Positions 47,089 to 57,900 of a DNA stretch of 64,000 bases are shown piece after piece. Within the stretch, counting starts at the first letter, position 1. The number at the start of each line of letters is the position of its first letter. The stretch is taken from the NCBI GenBank assembly GCA_004009845.1, contig RMBW01000036.1, positions 186,001-250,000 of the forward strand. Direction: 5' to 3'. The notes beneath the pieces are model-generated. The model saw only the letters and a list, made by a program, of their open reading frames with translations, did no database searches and was not told the DNA's origin. The DNA comes from Davidsoniella eucalypti (taxonomy: Eukaryota > Ascomycota > Sordariomycetes > Microascales > Ceratocystidaceae). A program made the translations under genes and the position numbers.

Positions 47089-47317
47089 TTAGACAGGGCA
47101 GGTCTAGAAGTTGATATATGTATTAGTTCTGGTTCGGCAAGTTATAGTCATGTCACGATGTGTAACATAGATAGGTAGTTCAAGGTTGTTGGAAAAAATA
47201 GTCGAAAAACGTTATGGGATAACTCACAGCGCCACAGCTACCACAGGACTTGCTGGATGAATCCGAAGCGGCACCGCACTTGGGGCAAGATGATGAGTGG
47301 GCGTTGACAGGCTCCAT
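47089..47317 (-). CDS. 34-aa microprotein with two CxxC pairs
   Basis: Exon 1 is 47228-47317 (ATG 47317, MEPVNAHSSSCPKCGAAS) and exon 2 is 47089-47103 (T-C-P-V, TAA). They are joined in phase 0 across a 124-nt intron with GTGAGT, an ACTAATAC branch and a TCTAG acceptor. The protein has C11-P-K-C14 and C25-G-S-C28 plus C32 in SCGATCPV, a compact zinc-ribbon-like pattern. A TATA-like TTTATATATA (read on +, 47374-47383) lies about 60 bp upstream, and several AGGGG stress-element-like sequences lie further up. Short fungal proteins with a CPxCG...SCGxTCP pattern exist to my recollection, but I cannot verify a family or function. It is too short for ordinary gene finders. Confidence 0.65.
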
Positions 47318-49167
47318 TGTAACGGCAAGGAATTATCTCAAAGATGGAAGAAAATAGATATGTATTGTTAGTGTTTATATATAGTGGAACCACCAAAATA
47401 TATGAAGAAGATAGAAAAGTTGAACGAATCAAGGAAGGGAGAAAACGCTGCGTTTCGGGGAGGCGGGAGGAGCTGCATATTTATGCTCAACTTGCCTAAC
47501 GAATAAATTCTGGCCCTCTTTTTTTTACTAGTCGCGTTCATATCACTATCAACTTTAGTGGGCATATTTTATTTTATTTATCCTGGTTTCTTCATGAAGG
47601 TAGTAATACGTCCTGTTTTAGGCGATGTTGCTTTTTTGTCTTTCTTCAAAGATGGGATAGTGAATTGTCAGTTGACCAGCTTGGCTAAAACATGTGAACA
47701 CTCAAGGAAAGGAAGAGAGGGGAAGGATGGTGGGTGGTAAGATGGTTACCAGACCATAGACTGTAGTATGATGTAGAGCTAGATAGGTAAACAGACGGCT
47801 GCTTATGGTGTTGGCGTTTTGGAGTATAAGACGAAAGAAGAGGGGTATGTTTTGTAAGATGATGTGCTACCGGCAGCCTCATTTCTTTGTATGTGCGATA
47901 AGAGATGAAACGGGTCACAAGTACTGGCTATTTGGCGAACTGGACCAAGTAGATGGAGATGGTGGTACTTATTTTTGTTTGTTTATTTTTTTCTTCCAAG
48001 CCAGAGGGGGAAACGCAAAAGCGGGGATTCCAAAACGTGGAACGAGACTGTGTAGAAGCAAATTGAGGGTTTCTTTCTTTTTACATATTAGTATGAGGCG
48101 AATCTTTTGATTGTGTTTTTAGAATATTTATATGTAATGTAAAGATAGGCTTGAATGGAAACCAATTTTTTTTAAAAATCGGTATGCACTTTCAAGTTGT
48201 ATATCGGGTAGTACGTCTTTCAAACGCCGACGTTAGAACCGTTTGAGCTGCGTTTTTAACAAAAGTACGTCATCCACATGATAATATCCCTATTGGTTGC
48301 TTTGTTTCCTACCAAACAACGAGAGAAAAAGCAACAAAACAAATATATGGTTATACTGATGTCTATAACTGTCCACACTCAATCGTCTCTTGTCTACTTA
48401 TAATATATGTAGCCCTATATAAGAAACTTCTTCGTCTTTCTAACCAAGCCGAAACGTAACAAAGAGAAAACAGAGCCTTCCTTTCCTTCAACCTTGTCCA
48501 ATCATAACTTGCTTATATACTGCTTATCATGCATTTTAGTGCTTAAATCCCATCCTTCTTATCTCGGCTTAATACTGCAGCCGAATTACGGATGAAGATG
48601 TTGGATAATTGTCACTATATTCTTGGCTATTGTTACATAACCGCTAGTAGCAAAACATTCGTGTAAGTGGACAATCAGGCATACGTGATATCTTAATATC
48701 ACGATAGTTGGGGGAAGTAGCGCTATTGCTTGTTGAATGATAGATACAAGGGGCATTTTTCAGAGTCATCACATGATATATATTCGTGTTATCTTAACAT
48801 AACGCCGTACAATGAAAAAGATCGTAATACACAAATAAAACATACTATGACGTCATGAAAGAAACAAATGTACATGTAAATGTGCATCTTCATAATACAA
48901 GCGGGACAATTGGCCCAAGAACATAACATAATGGTCATAGCATATAATAAAAGACACACATAATATGTTGAAAATAGATACATAGAAATAACATTTGTAA
49001 ATCGCAGATCTCAAGATCAAAGACATTTGAAGAAACAAATAAAACAAGTTCAAGTTAACAAAATGAATAAAAGCAATATTTAGATATATCGATATATAAG
49101 CAAAACAGCCAAGATGAACAGGAACGCCGGTGAAAATGCAATTGTCGGTCGTTTTCTCTATACACAC
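47318..49167. other. Intergenic region, no gene seen
   Basis: Holds the promoter of the 34-aa gene (TATA-like at 47374) and the 3' flank of the transporter gene. A TACATGTA site is at 48871. Open frames are short and featureless. Confidence 0.5.
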
Positions 49168-51153
49168 TGCGCGGTTGGTTCACCACCTAGAAGAGAAAAA
49201 AAAGGGGGATGTTAGCAACGAGGTTCTGTTTCCTTGTTTTCTATCACAAAAGATGACATATTTCTTGACTTGAGATAACATACCATATATAATCTTGGCT
49301 AATGCCTGCACCACCGTAGTGACCATCACTAGCCCACCGAACGCAACAACAGCCATGGCCACATATGTGCGCCATGATTTGGTCGTCAACTTGATGTAGC
49401 ATAGTGGTGGAAGGATATATGCCAATGCACAAGCGCTCGTTGCACCAACTAACTCGAAGATTGCACCAAGATCACACGTTGTCAAGCTCACTGCCAATGC
49501 AGCTGCTACAAGCGCCGTGCTGATGAGTACATGCAGAGCAGTTCCAACCTGGGGGATGGTACCATCGGCAACAAAGGGACGGTCCTCGGCATACTCATCG
49601 TCGGCCATGTTGGCACTAGCTGGCGGGGGTCCGGCGTTGTGGAAGAAATATTCGAGCATAACTTCACGACATACAAATGCCTCGAGAGGGAGAGTAGTCA
49701 ACATGTTCAAGCCAAAGCATAAGCGGGCAAAGGTGACCATGGTGTTGTCAGCAGGAAAGTTATTAAGTACGTTGCCAGCTGTTTTATCGCCAAAAGTAAG
49801 GAATCCAGCAAGGGCCATAGTAAGACAGGCTACCATCGAGACGGCAGTCGAGAGATGTGTCACTGTCGAGAAACGGTCTATTGTTGGTGTACGCAGTGAG
49901 CCATAAATCAAGAGGGAGTTGTGATGGCATACGAATGCTATCAAAAGAGTTAGTATATCCGTCATAAATTATAGTATTTTGGTTCACATACCGAAAGATA
50001 TCACTCCGATAGCTTGGGTTATCCCGCTATTGATAGTCCATAGAGCTGGGGTGAATGAGCCCCGCTGCTCAGCTGGAACAAGAATGCTCTGAATTAGAAC
50101 AGTCGAGATAATGATGAGCATGCTGATAAGAGCAAATGTACTCGCTTTTGCTAGCTACATGATGTTAGTAACCGGCCATGAATTTGTGTTACTGCTTGTA
50201 AGTAAACAAACCTTTGCAATGTCACGATATAACGTTAATGGATAGCTGACGCCTAGAACAAAGATGGTGATGACCACTTGGCGGTTACCCAAGACACTAA
50301 AGAGTCCCATCTCGCTCAGGTCGGGCCAGATTGCTCTGAACACAACTGGTATGGAATCTCCGACAACTATGGCGAATGCCACCATGCCACCAAAGGCAAA
50401 CGCCCATTGCGCCACAGAAATTGCCAGCATTCCCTTGCGCCCAAAGCAATGCGCAACCGTACTTTGGAAGCTATTGGTGCCGCTAAGTTTTGCATTGATG
50501 ACAATGAGGCGGATAGTCCAGTCCACGACGATAGTCAAGCCAACCAGCAATATCACGCCTGCTAACAAACCAGCCTGCTTGAAGGCATATGGTTGGCCGA
50601 TGATACCCGCGCCAATGATGGAGTTGGCCATGTTCATGAAAGCGCTCTTTAGTGATGACTTTGGCCTTGAACGCTCGTTTTCTGCCCACTGCGCTACTGC
50701 ATTATCTGCCATTTGCATTTCATGACTGCGTCGGCCGTTCGAGTCAGGGTTGTCGTGGTCAAAGAAGAAAGGGACATCGGCGCGATCAAACACACTACTA
50801 GGGCGGCGCGGGCCAATGGCATCTTCGCTCTTGCGCCGGCCCGCTTCGTCAATCAGGTGATGAGCATGCGGTGCTTCGGCATATGTGGGTGTGAGGTCGA
50901 ACCGTACTGAGCGGGCGCTTCGAGGTGTTTTGGGCGATTCGGAACCGGCTTCGGCAGTAATTATCTCGGTTACGCGCGTTCGCGCAATGTTAAGCACGAG
51001 ACGATCGTTTTCACCGTCATCGTCAGAGTCATTGCTGTCGAGCAGGCCACGCTCTTCGGCATGGGCATCGGCCACCTCGCTGGTGGTTGCGGTTTGGTCG
51101 GTGAGAGGGTTCCGGTACCGATTCCGGGAGAACTTGTGTTTACTACCACTCAT
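49168..51153 (-). CDS. Vacuolar amino-acid transporter, AAAP family (Avt2-like)
   Basis: Four exons: 50212-51153, 49992-50154, 49284-49937 and 49168-49196, giving 595 aa. Junctions show GTTTGT/TGTAG (phase 0), GTATGT/GATAG (phase 1) and GTATGT/TCTAG (phase 1), each with a TACTAAC or GCTAAC branch. Residues 1-165 are a Ser/Asp-rich cytosolic tail. The transporter core begins at SSLKSAFMNMANSIIGAGII (167-186), followed by GQPYAFKQAG, the canonical first helix of the family, and contains ISFAFVCHHNSLLIYGSLRT, diagnostic of Avt proteins. About eleven hydrophobic segments follow. Such proteins move neutral amino acids across the vacuolar membrane using the proton gradient. The direction is not decided by sequence. 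The last exon is only 29 nt and replaces a read-through tail. Confidence 0.93.
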
Positions 51154-53445
51154 TGGAAAGGCGTATGTAGCATCTTGTCTCGGAAGGGTGAGTAGGAAGA
51201 AAACAACGGTAAAACGAAGAAGGGGCGGTAGACGCTAGAAGCTGTAAGGCGCCGTCGAGGGAAGAGGTGAAGGCGGTATAAAGGGATGAAGCGAACAGAG
51301 CAGACAACACCACGATGTGGATATATCGTCGAGTAAGCTGCGGCCAAAGAGCAGTTGCGACTATACAACGGGATATACAAGACGGTGCACTAGGTGTGTG
51401 ATATAGCACACGCTTGGTCCGTTTTGTTGGTTGACTATCGTGCGGAGCGAAGTTTAGAGTTTCACTACCGGCTAAGTCGGAGGTCGGGGGTCGTCTTGCT
51501 GTTGGCAAGAGAGCGGAAGGAGCCAGCAATAGATAAATAGCAGGTAATAGAGGTAGAATTAGTATTGGCAAGTATTAGATTAAAGAAACCTGGCCACACA
51601 GAACAAAAGTAAGTCAAAGCACAGACAAAGGTGGCGGCGGCGTCGGGAGTGTCCTAAACAGATTTCTGGGCAAGACGATAGACAGAGATAGAACAAGAAG
51701 CGGGTTTATGTGAGGACAAAAGAACAAAGAGGGTTGAAGCGCACCGAAACACTCGAGTAACCAAAAGCAGAGCTCCTGACGATTTTTGATGTAAGCAGTG
51801 TGAAGTCTGGATTTTAGGGCGTTTGTCTCGCTGTAGCAGAAGCAATAGCAAGCTTTGTTTTCCTTCCCCTTGTCTTCTTTGGGACGGATTTGGACGTATC
51901 CCTGTGCTGGCCACGCACAATAGAGCAACAACAAGCAAGCAGAGGTTTTTCTTAGTAGTATTTTCTGCAGCAAAGACAGACAGAAAACACAAGACTGCAT
52001 AAAAGACGGTGACAAATCGCGCACTGGAAAAAGACAGCAACACTCACAGAAGTGGGAATAGACTGTTATAACAGGACCAATTTCATTCATTATTTATATT
52101 CCATGGTTTTCTATTTCTTGCTGCCTACCGTATTCGATGTCCTCGCAGAAGGCAGTTACATTTCATGCCGCCAATGGCCCCGGCTGGCAGTTGCTTTGCT
52201 TGATCCAGAAATATGGCGCCGCCTGCATTTTTGGCACTCTTGCCCGCCAACTCCTGAACTTCACATGGCCACTTTGTGTTTTTTATGACTTTTCATTAAC
52301 ATTACTTCGCTGCCTGCTTTGTTGGCCATTTATGTCCATGGGCCATTCTTTGTATTGCTTACCGTGTAATGTGCTATCAGCTATAATGAATCTACCCACA
52401 AACCTCCCGCTTTGACCAGCTGCTGCGCTGGTTGTTGCCTGTATTATTATTGCCTGGTTGCTGGGACCTGGGGCTTGGTTACTGGCAGTTGCCGTTGTGG
52501 TTATCCTTCTCAACAGCGGGGAACTTTCAAGCTACCGAGTCCTCACGTGATGTACATTCAATAAGTCAATAAGAGTGTTCACGGAGTCTTGAGGCTGTAA
52601 GAAAAGCCCGTTGCTATGTGGTTTGCCTAGTTTAATTGAGCAATCTTGAGGATAATAGACAGAATATCTGAAAACTGACAGGGACATTATATTCAGCCCC
52701 AGGTCTAGCTTCCCCTGAATCAATACATGATATAGCAACAGACATGGCAGTGGACATGTACATAGATATATAGTAATAACATTGCTAGAATGGAATCGGT
52801 GGACTACTCGGCGATACATTCGCATTTTGTTTATAGAAGAGACTTGGGACCAAGATGTTGTTATGTTTGGTAGAGCTGCATGTCAATAAGCAGGCTCTAT
52901 AAAATGCGCCAGACATAGAAGCTACTGGGCAACGACACTGACAGCAGCAGGCGTAGCAACAGCGCTTGGGGGCGAGATATTGGTATTGGTATTACAAGAG
53001 TTTAAGACGAGAGTTATCCTACAAGAGACAACGCAAAAATAGAGTTGTAGGCGATTCGATGTCCAAGATGAAGCCGAGCGCGGAACGAAAGAACGACGAG
53101 AAAGAGAAATAGATGACCCAACACAGAACCCCAAAGCGCCAAGGAATGAAGAAAGAAACAGAAACAGAAAGCTCTGGACCACGTCCTTTGACGATATACC
53201 GGCCAGTAAATAAGAAACAAAAAACAAGAAATTAGAAAATGCAGACGCTTGACGTCGTTTTCGGGTGAGATGCCGCGATCTCGCATGAAATACCCGAAAC
53301 AAGTGCTGAAGATATAGGAAAGTGCTGCCTGGAAAGTCCCCCTTGAAGCGAAACTCCCAGTCTTGCCGAGAGATGGGACAGTGTGAGAATCTATGTAGAA
53401 GTGAAGCGGGGAGTAGCGAGAAGTATAGAACGGCACAAGCCCATC
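51154..53445. other. Transporter promoter and intergenic DNA
   Basis: Upstream of the Avt-like gene and downstream of the aspartic protease. Overlapping minus-strand frames near 51614-52090 and 52922-53476 have no recognisable motif. Confidence 0.5.
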
Positions 53446-54961
53446 TTATAGTCCAAAGATGGCCACAGCCAGACACGACGTCATCACGACGATATTCAGC
53501 GCCAGATTGTCCAGAAGCACCGAGTTGCCTCCCGACGCAGCATTTGCCGACGCTGAGCCAGAGGCAGTAGCCGTGCTAGAGCTAGTCTCGTGGCCGGTCA
53601 GGCTGACACCAACGGTGCCAGTAGGCGAAGCAGCGGTAGTTGTTGACAAACCCTCCTCGTGTACTGCCTTGGCAAAGCCGATCTGGCGCGTCTCCATGTT
53701 GAACACGGAATAGACGTTCTTGATAAAGGCATCGCCTAGCAGCCAACCGCCACTAACGACCTCGACACCCATAACATAGCTGTAGCACACGTCGTTGCGG
53801 GCCGTCGAAATCCAGTCCGTCTTGTTCAGAGACCAAGATTGGCCGCCGAAGCCAAGTGCCAGCTCCTGATCGGTGTCACACGGCACGGTCCAGCGCGAGC
53901 CGTCGGTCGAGTTGGCGCCGTCAATCATCTCGTGTAGCTTCTTGACGTCGTCGGGTGGTCCAAAGATGTACGACGTACCAGTGTCGATGTAGCCCTTGCG
54001 GCCTGACAAGCCCACATCTTTACCGCCCAGCGTCACGCCGTCCATAGGGATCGACCAGTCACCACTAGTGGCCGATGAAAGGCCAGTGTATGTGATGTCG
54101 CCGGTGTAGCGGTCTGAGTTGATACCGCCCAGCGTCAGCTCACCATTGTTCACACCGCTAGCGGCACGTGATAGATACACGCTGAACACCGGCTCACTAA
54201 TCTCATCTGATGCGCTCAGTTTGTGTGTGAAGCTGTCCGTACTGCCCGTGTTAAGGGAAAGACCCAGGATGCCGTCGAACGGGAAGCTTTCGAATTCGTC
54301 CGACGTGTAGTTGGTCAGGCCGAAGCTCATCTCGACTGAGATGTTGCCAACTGTTAGTGTGTCCTGCACCGTCTGTCCCGTGACCGAGCCCGAGCCGTAA
54401 GCAATACTAAAGTGCTTGCCCAGCTCTTTCAGCGACGTCGAATCGCTAGTGGAGAACACGTTGTGCATGTTGCAAGCGCTCGTCGTGCATTCTTTGCCCA
54501 TGATCCACGTGCTGCCGGCGCCCGTATCGACCAGCATATACATCTCGGTCTGGGCCGAGCCAACGCCGACAGACACAAAGTATGACAGGTCTGAGCCGTC
54601 CTGGTCGATGCCGGCCGTGTCGCTGTATGTTGGAGTAAGCGCCTCCATGACATCGTATGTGTTGGAGTCGCGTTCTTCAAGGCCGTGGCTTATGCGTTGG
54701 GATAGTCTTGAGTTTTTCTATAACAGGGCATGTTAGTAGTCGGTTAATATGACGTGGTATACAACATCGATGACATACCGGACGAGCTCTTTGAACCATG
54801 GGCAACGTCATAGGCTTTGCGCGACTCTCAACACCACGGCGAGTAGTGATATTCTTTTTCTTGTCGACGCATGAGCCATCCTCTATGCAGGCCTTCCATA
54901 TATAAAAGGCCTGGGCTGAAGAAGCTAGGCATAGCGCCTGTGCTAAAAGTGACGTCTTCAT
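53446..54961 (-). CDS. Secreted GPI-anchored aspartic protease (yapsin/pepsin type)
   Basis: Exons 54779-54961 and 53446-54717 join in phase 0 (GTATGT donor, TACTAAC branch, TATAG acceptor; 61-nt intron), giving 484 aa. Residues 1-18 are a signal peptide (MKTSLLAQALCLASSAQA). A basic propeptide extends to about 85. The two catalytic motifs are MLVDTGAGSTWIMG (D125) and GYIDTGTSYIFGP (D306). The flap tyrosine lies in FSIAYGSGSVTG. Several NxT/NxS sites are visible. After the core comes a Ser/Thr/Ala-rich stalk (STATASGSASANAASGG) and a C-terminal hydrophobic segment (LALNIVVMTSCLAVAIFGL), the signature of GPI attachment with a likely omega site near 459. Such enzymes sit at the plasma membrane or wall and process surface proteins. 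All key residues are present. Confidence 0.94.
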
Positions 54962-57900
54962 GATGGTCTGTAGCGTGAGAGATGGTGTTGGTGTCGTTTT
55001 TGAGCTAAGAGCCCTCTTCTCTTGACGAGGAAGAATTATTGAAGAGCCTCTTTATGCCGTAGTCGAACACATGCGAGACTGTCTTTTTTGGTTTTCGTCT
55101 TTTTGGAGGTGAAGTATAAAGTTCCGAGTAGCTTATATATCTCTAACACTGGTTTAAAGGCAGGTCTAGAGTTTCTCAGACCTAGCAAAAGGCGAAAAAA
55201 GGGCGCAGAAGGGAAGATATTAAAAGAGAGAGAGAGATAAGCAGTTATTTCACAGGATATCTCTCATTGGATTATTGATAGTCTTTCTACTTGATATTCT
55301 GTGACTTCCGAGGGTTCAACCTAAACAGAAACAGAAACTATATCTCGACGAGGACCGGAAAGACTGGATCAAGATTCCCTTATAACAGCCGACTCCAAAC
55401 TACTTCTACTAATTCTTATACTACCGTACGTAGTAAGGACCTAGTACAACTCCGGCGTTGATCCAGAGCTGAGCAGCAAAAGAAACAACGCGCTATCGGT
55501 TAAGTGGTTGGCGCTCGGGCTCTTTTGGCACTTTGAAGACGAAGGAGGAAGAAAAAAAAAGGCTAGAATACTACTAGTACTACTAGCAAACCGGAATGGG
55601 GGGTTATAGTCGTAGCGGGCTCTAACAAGCACTGGGGCACCCTGCTACTATGCCGACAGCTACTCAAATTGGCAGGCTTGTGGCTTGAGAGAGTAGATAA
55701 GGCCCTGTAACCTTGGGGTTTACAGCGACTTTGTGGCAAAGGAAGGAAAAAAGAAAGGGAGCCGGGGTCAAATAGACCAAGAGAAAGATAGAAAATAGAC
55801 AGAGATAAAGACAGTCAGTGTCTGTGGCCGCCGAATCAGGAAAGATAAGCTGAAGTGCCGAGCAACAACTCAATCTAGATACGGGCTGTGCTGTGTGATG
55901 GAGAGAACAAAGCAAAAGAGAAGAAAAGGGAGCGGAAGAAGACGATGGCAAGGAGAACGCCAAGGAGGCCTAGACGATGATGGCTGACAGTTATAATAAG
56001 CAAATTCTGGACAGCAAGTTGATAGCAGCAATGATAGCGCCTAGAAACACATTCCACAAGGGCCGGCCTTGATTTAGATCAACAAGTGGATGCGTAAGAA
56101 ATGGTAAGAAGACACCAGGTCCTCTATGCAAATGGTATTTTGGGGGAACGAGGCTTTGAAGCTCGTTGTCAGATCCAGACACGCACTAAAATCAGGAAAG
56201 GGAACAAGAAAGAAGGACGTGGGTGAAAAAGATGCAAAGCTAGCCAGCTCAGAGCAAGAAAGACAGTAAAGAAAGACGGTTCTTTCGTTCCTTGACAAAC
56301 AACAGGAGGAGAAACGGACAATGAAGTGAAGGAAAATATAGGCCGCGTCGAGTCTTATATGTGTGCTGAGTAGGGAAATAGAACAGCCATAAGAAAGGCA
56401 GAAATGCACCGTGTCATGTGCTGGACAAAGCTTGTCATGAAATATATATGAGAAGATCATAGCAGGCTGGCCAGTGCCCGCGGACAATATAAAGATTGCC
56501 GCTTTATTATATGTACAGATATATGCGGACAGCTACATTTAGTCTTTTCTACCCAGCAAACAAACAGCCAAGACCGCAGAGTCCGATGCGGCAGCACGAT
56601 GATCCCAAAGCCCCTCCCTTCGATATAACGACCAAGCCGCCGTAAGAAATCCACTGTGATTGCTATAGGCGTCCGGGTCGTCTTCGTCCCGTGCCCCTGC
56701 ATGCTGTGCCAGCACTAGCAACTACTTGCCACTCCGATACGCTGCTTAGCCCTTCCTCAAGCCGCTCTGATGCCTGGAGGCTGATCGTTGGTTGGCTTCG
56801 ATAGTCAATGGTTGTGGTTGTGGTTGTGGACGCTACCGTTTCAAGCAGAAAAACAAGAGACTAAAGCCGCTGCTACTACAAAACATGGCGCCTGCATGCA
56901 GCCCATCCTTGCTCTGCATATGCACATCAGCCATGGCCGTGCGACTATCGGGCGTTGGGGTTACCACAGATATGTATGTAGATTCTTGGATTCTTACATG
57001 GTGATAACTCTAACACTGTTCGAAATGCAGGCAAAAAATGTCCTGTCTAGCGGAACGAGAGACATCTTGCTTCTTCAAGGCCACAGCGGCGCTGATCGGC
57101 TCTTCATACATAAAGTTTCAAATATATCACTTAATATCTTGACGAGGTAATATCAGCCGGCCAATAAACGGCAAGAACGAGTCGAAGCGGAAAAAAAAAC
57201 CCGAACCCTAAAGAAGTAGCGAGGAAAACGAAGATCGCCGTTGATTTTGTCTAATTCTTCTATTTTTGTTCCCTTTTTTTCTTTTTTTGCTTAAGCCCGG
57301 CCCTTCCTTGAGTTTGACAACGACCAATCAGCTCAAAAACCCACTCTCGCTCGTTTGCCCTTTGGCAACTGCCTATTACGGAATCTAATTTATATAGCGG
57401 AGCAATCACGCTGAACACAGACGCTGTCTTTATCGATCAATATCTGAACAAGAGTGAAAAAGCATCGCGACTCTTTTATTTTAATGCCGTCTTGTCATAC
57501 ATATATATTTAACATATAATTTACATTGACAGCCTCTGTCTCCGATTTCCGAATCTTTATTCCCCATTTCGAACCACACCTCCCGACCTGAATTAGTCAG
57601 TCAGTTTGTTTATTCTGCTCTTTTCTTTCGAGACGTCAATGCTGAGGCAAGGCTGCGTAGTCTGATTTCTCCCTTGAACTGCCAAGTTTCAAGAATGTAC
57701 AAATAGTTTTGTCTGTTCTTTTTGGTCGTTCTTACTCTCATTCCTCTGGAAATAACGCCTCTTTTCAGATCGCAATGCTCCTTTGATTCTCTTAATTCCC
57801 CTCCCTAGTCAAGGAACTCTCCTATTCCATGCTTTTTTTGTTGTCTGCTACTAACTAGAATTAGTTCATCGAAATGTGATAACTAAGAATATGCTTGACG

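Noticed and set aside
53459..53713. + strand frames opposite the aspartic protease and similar frames opposite ELP1 and the transporter
   Set aside because: Antisense shadows of strongly coding sequence.
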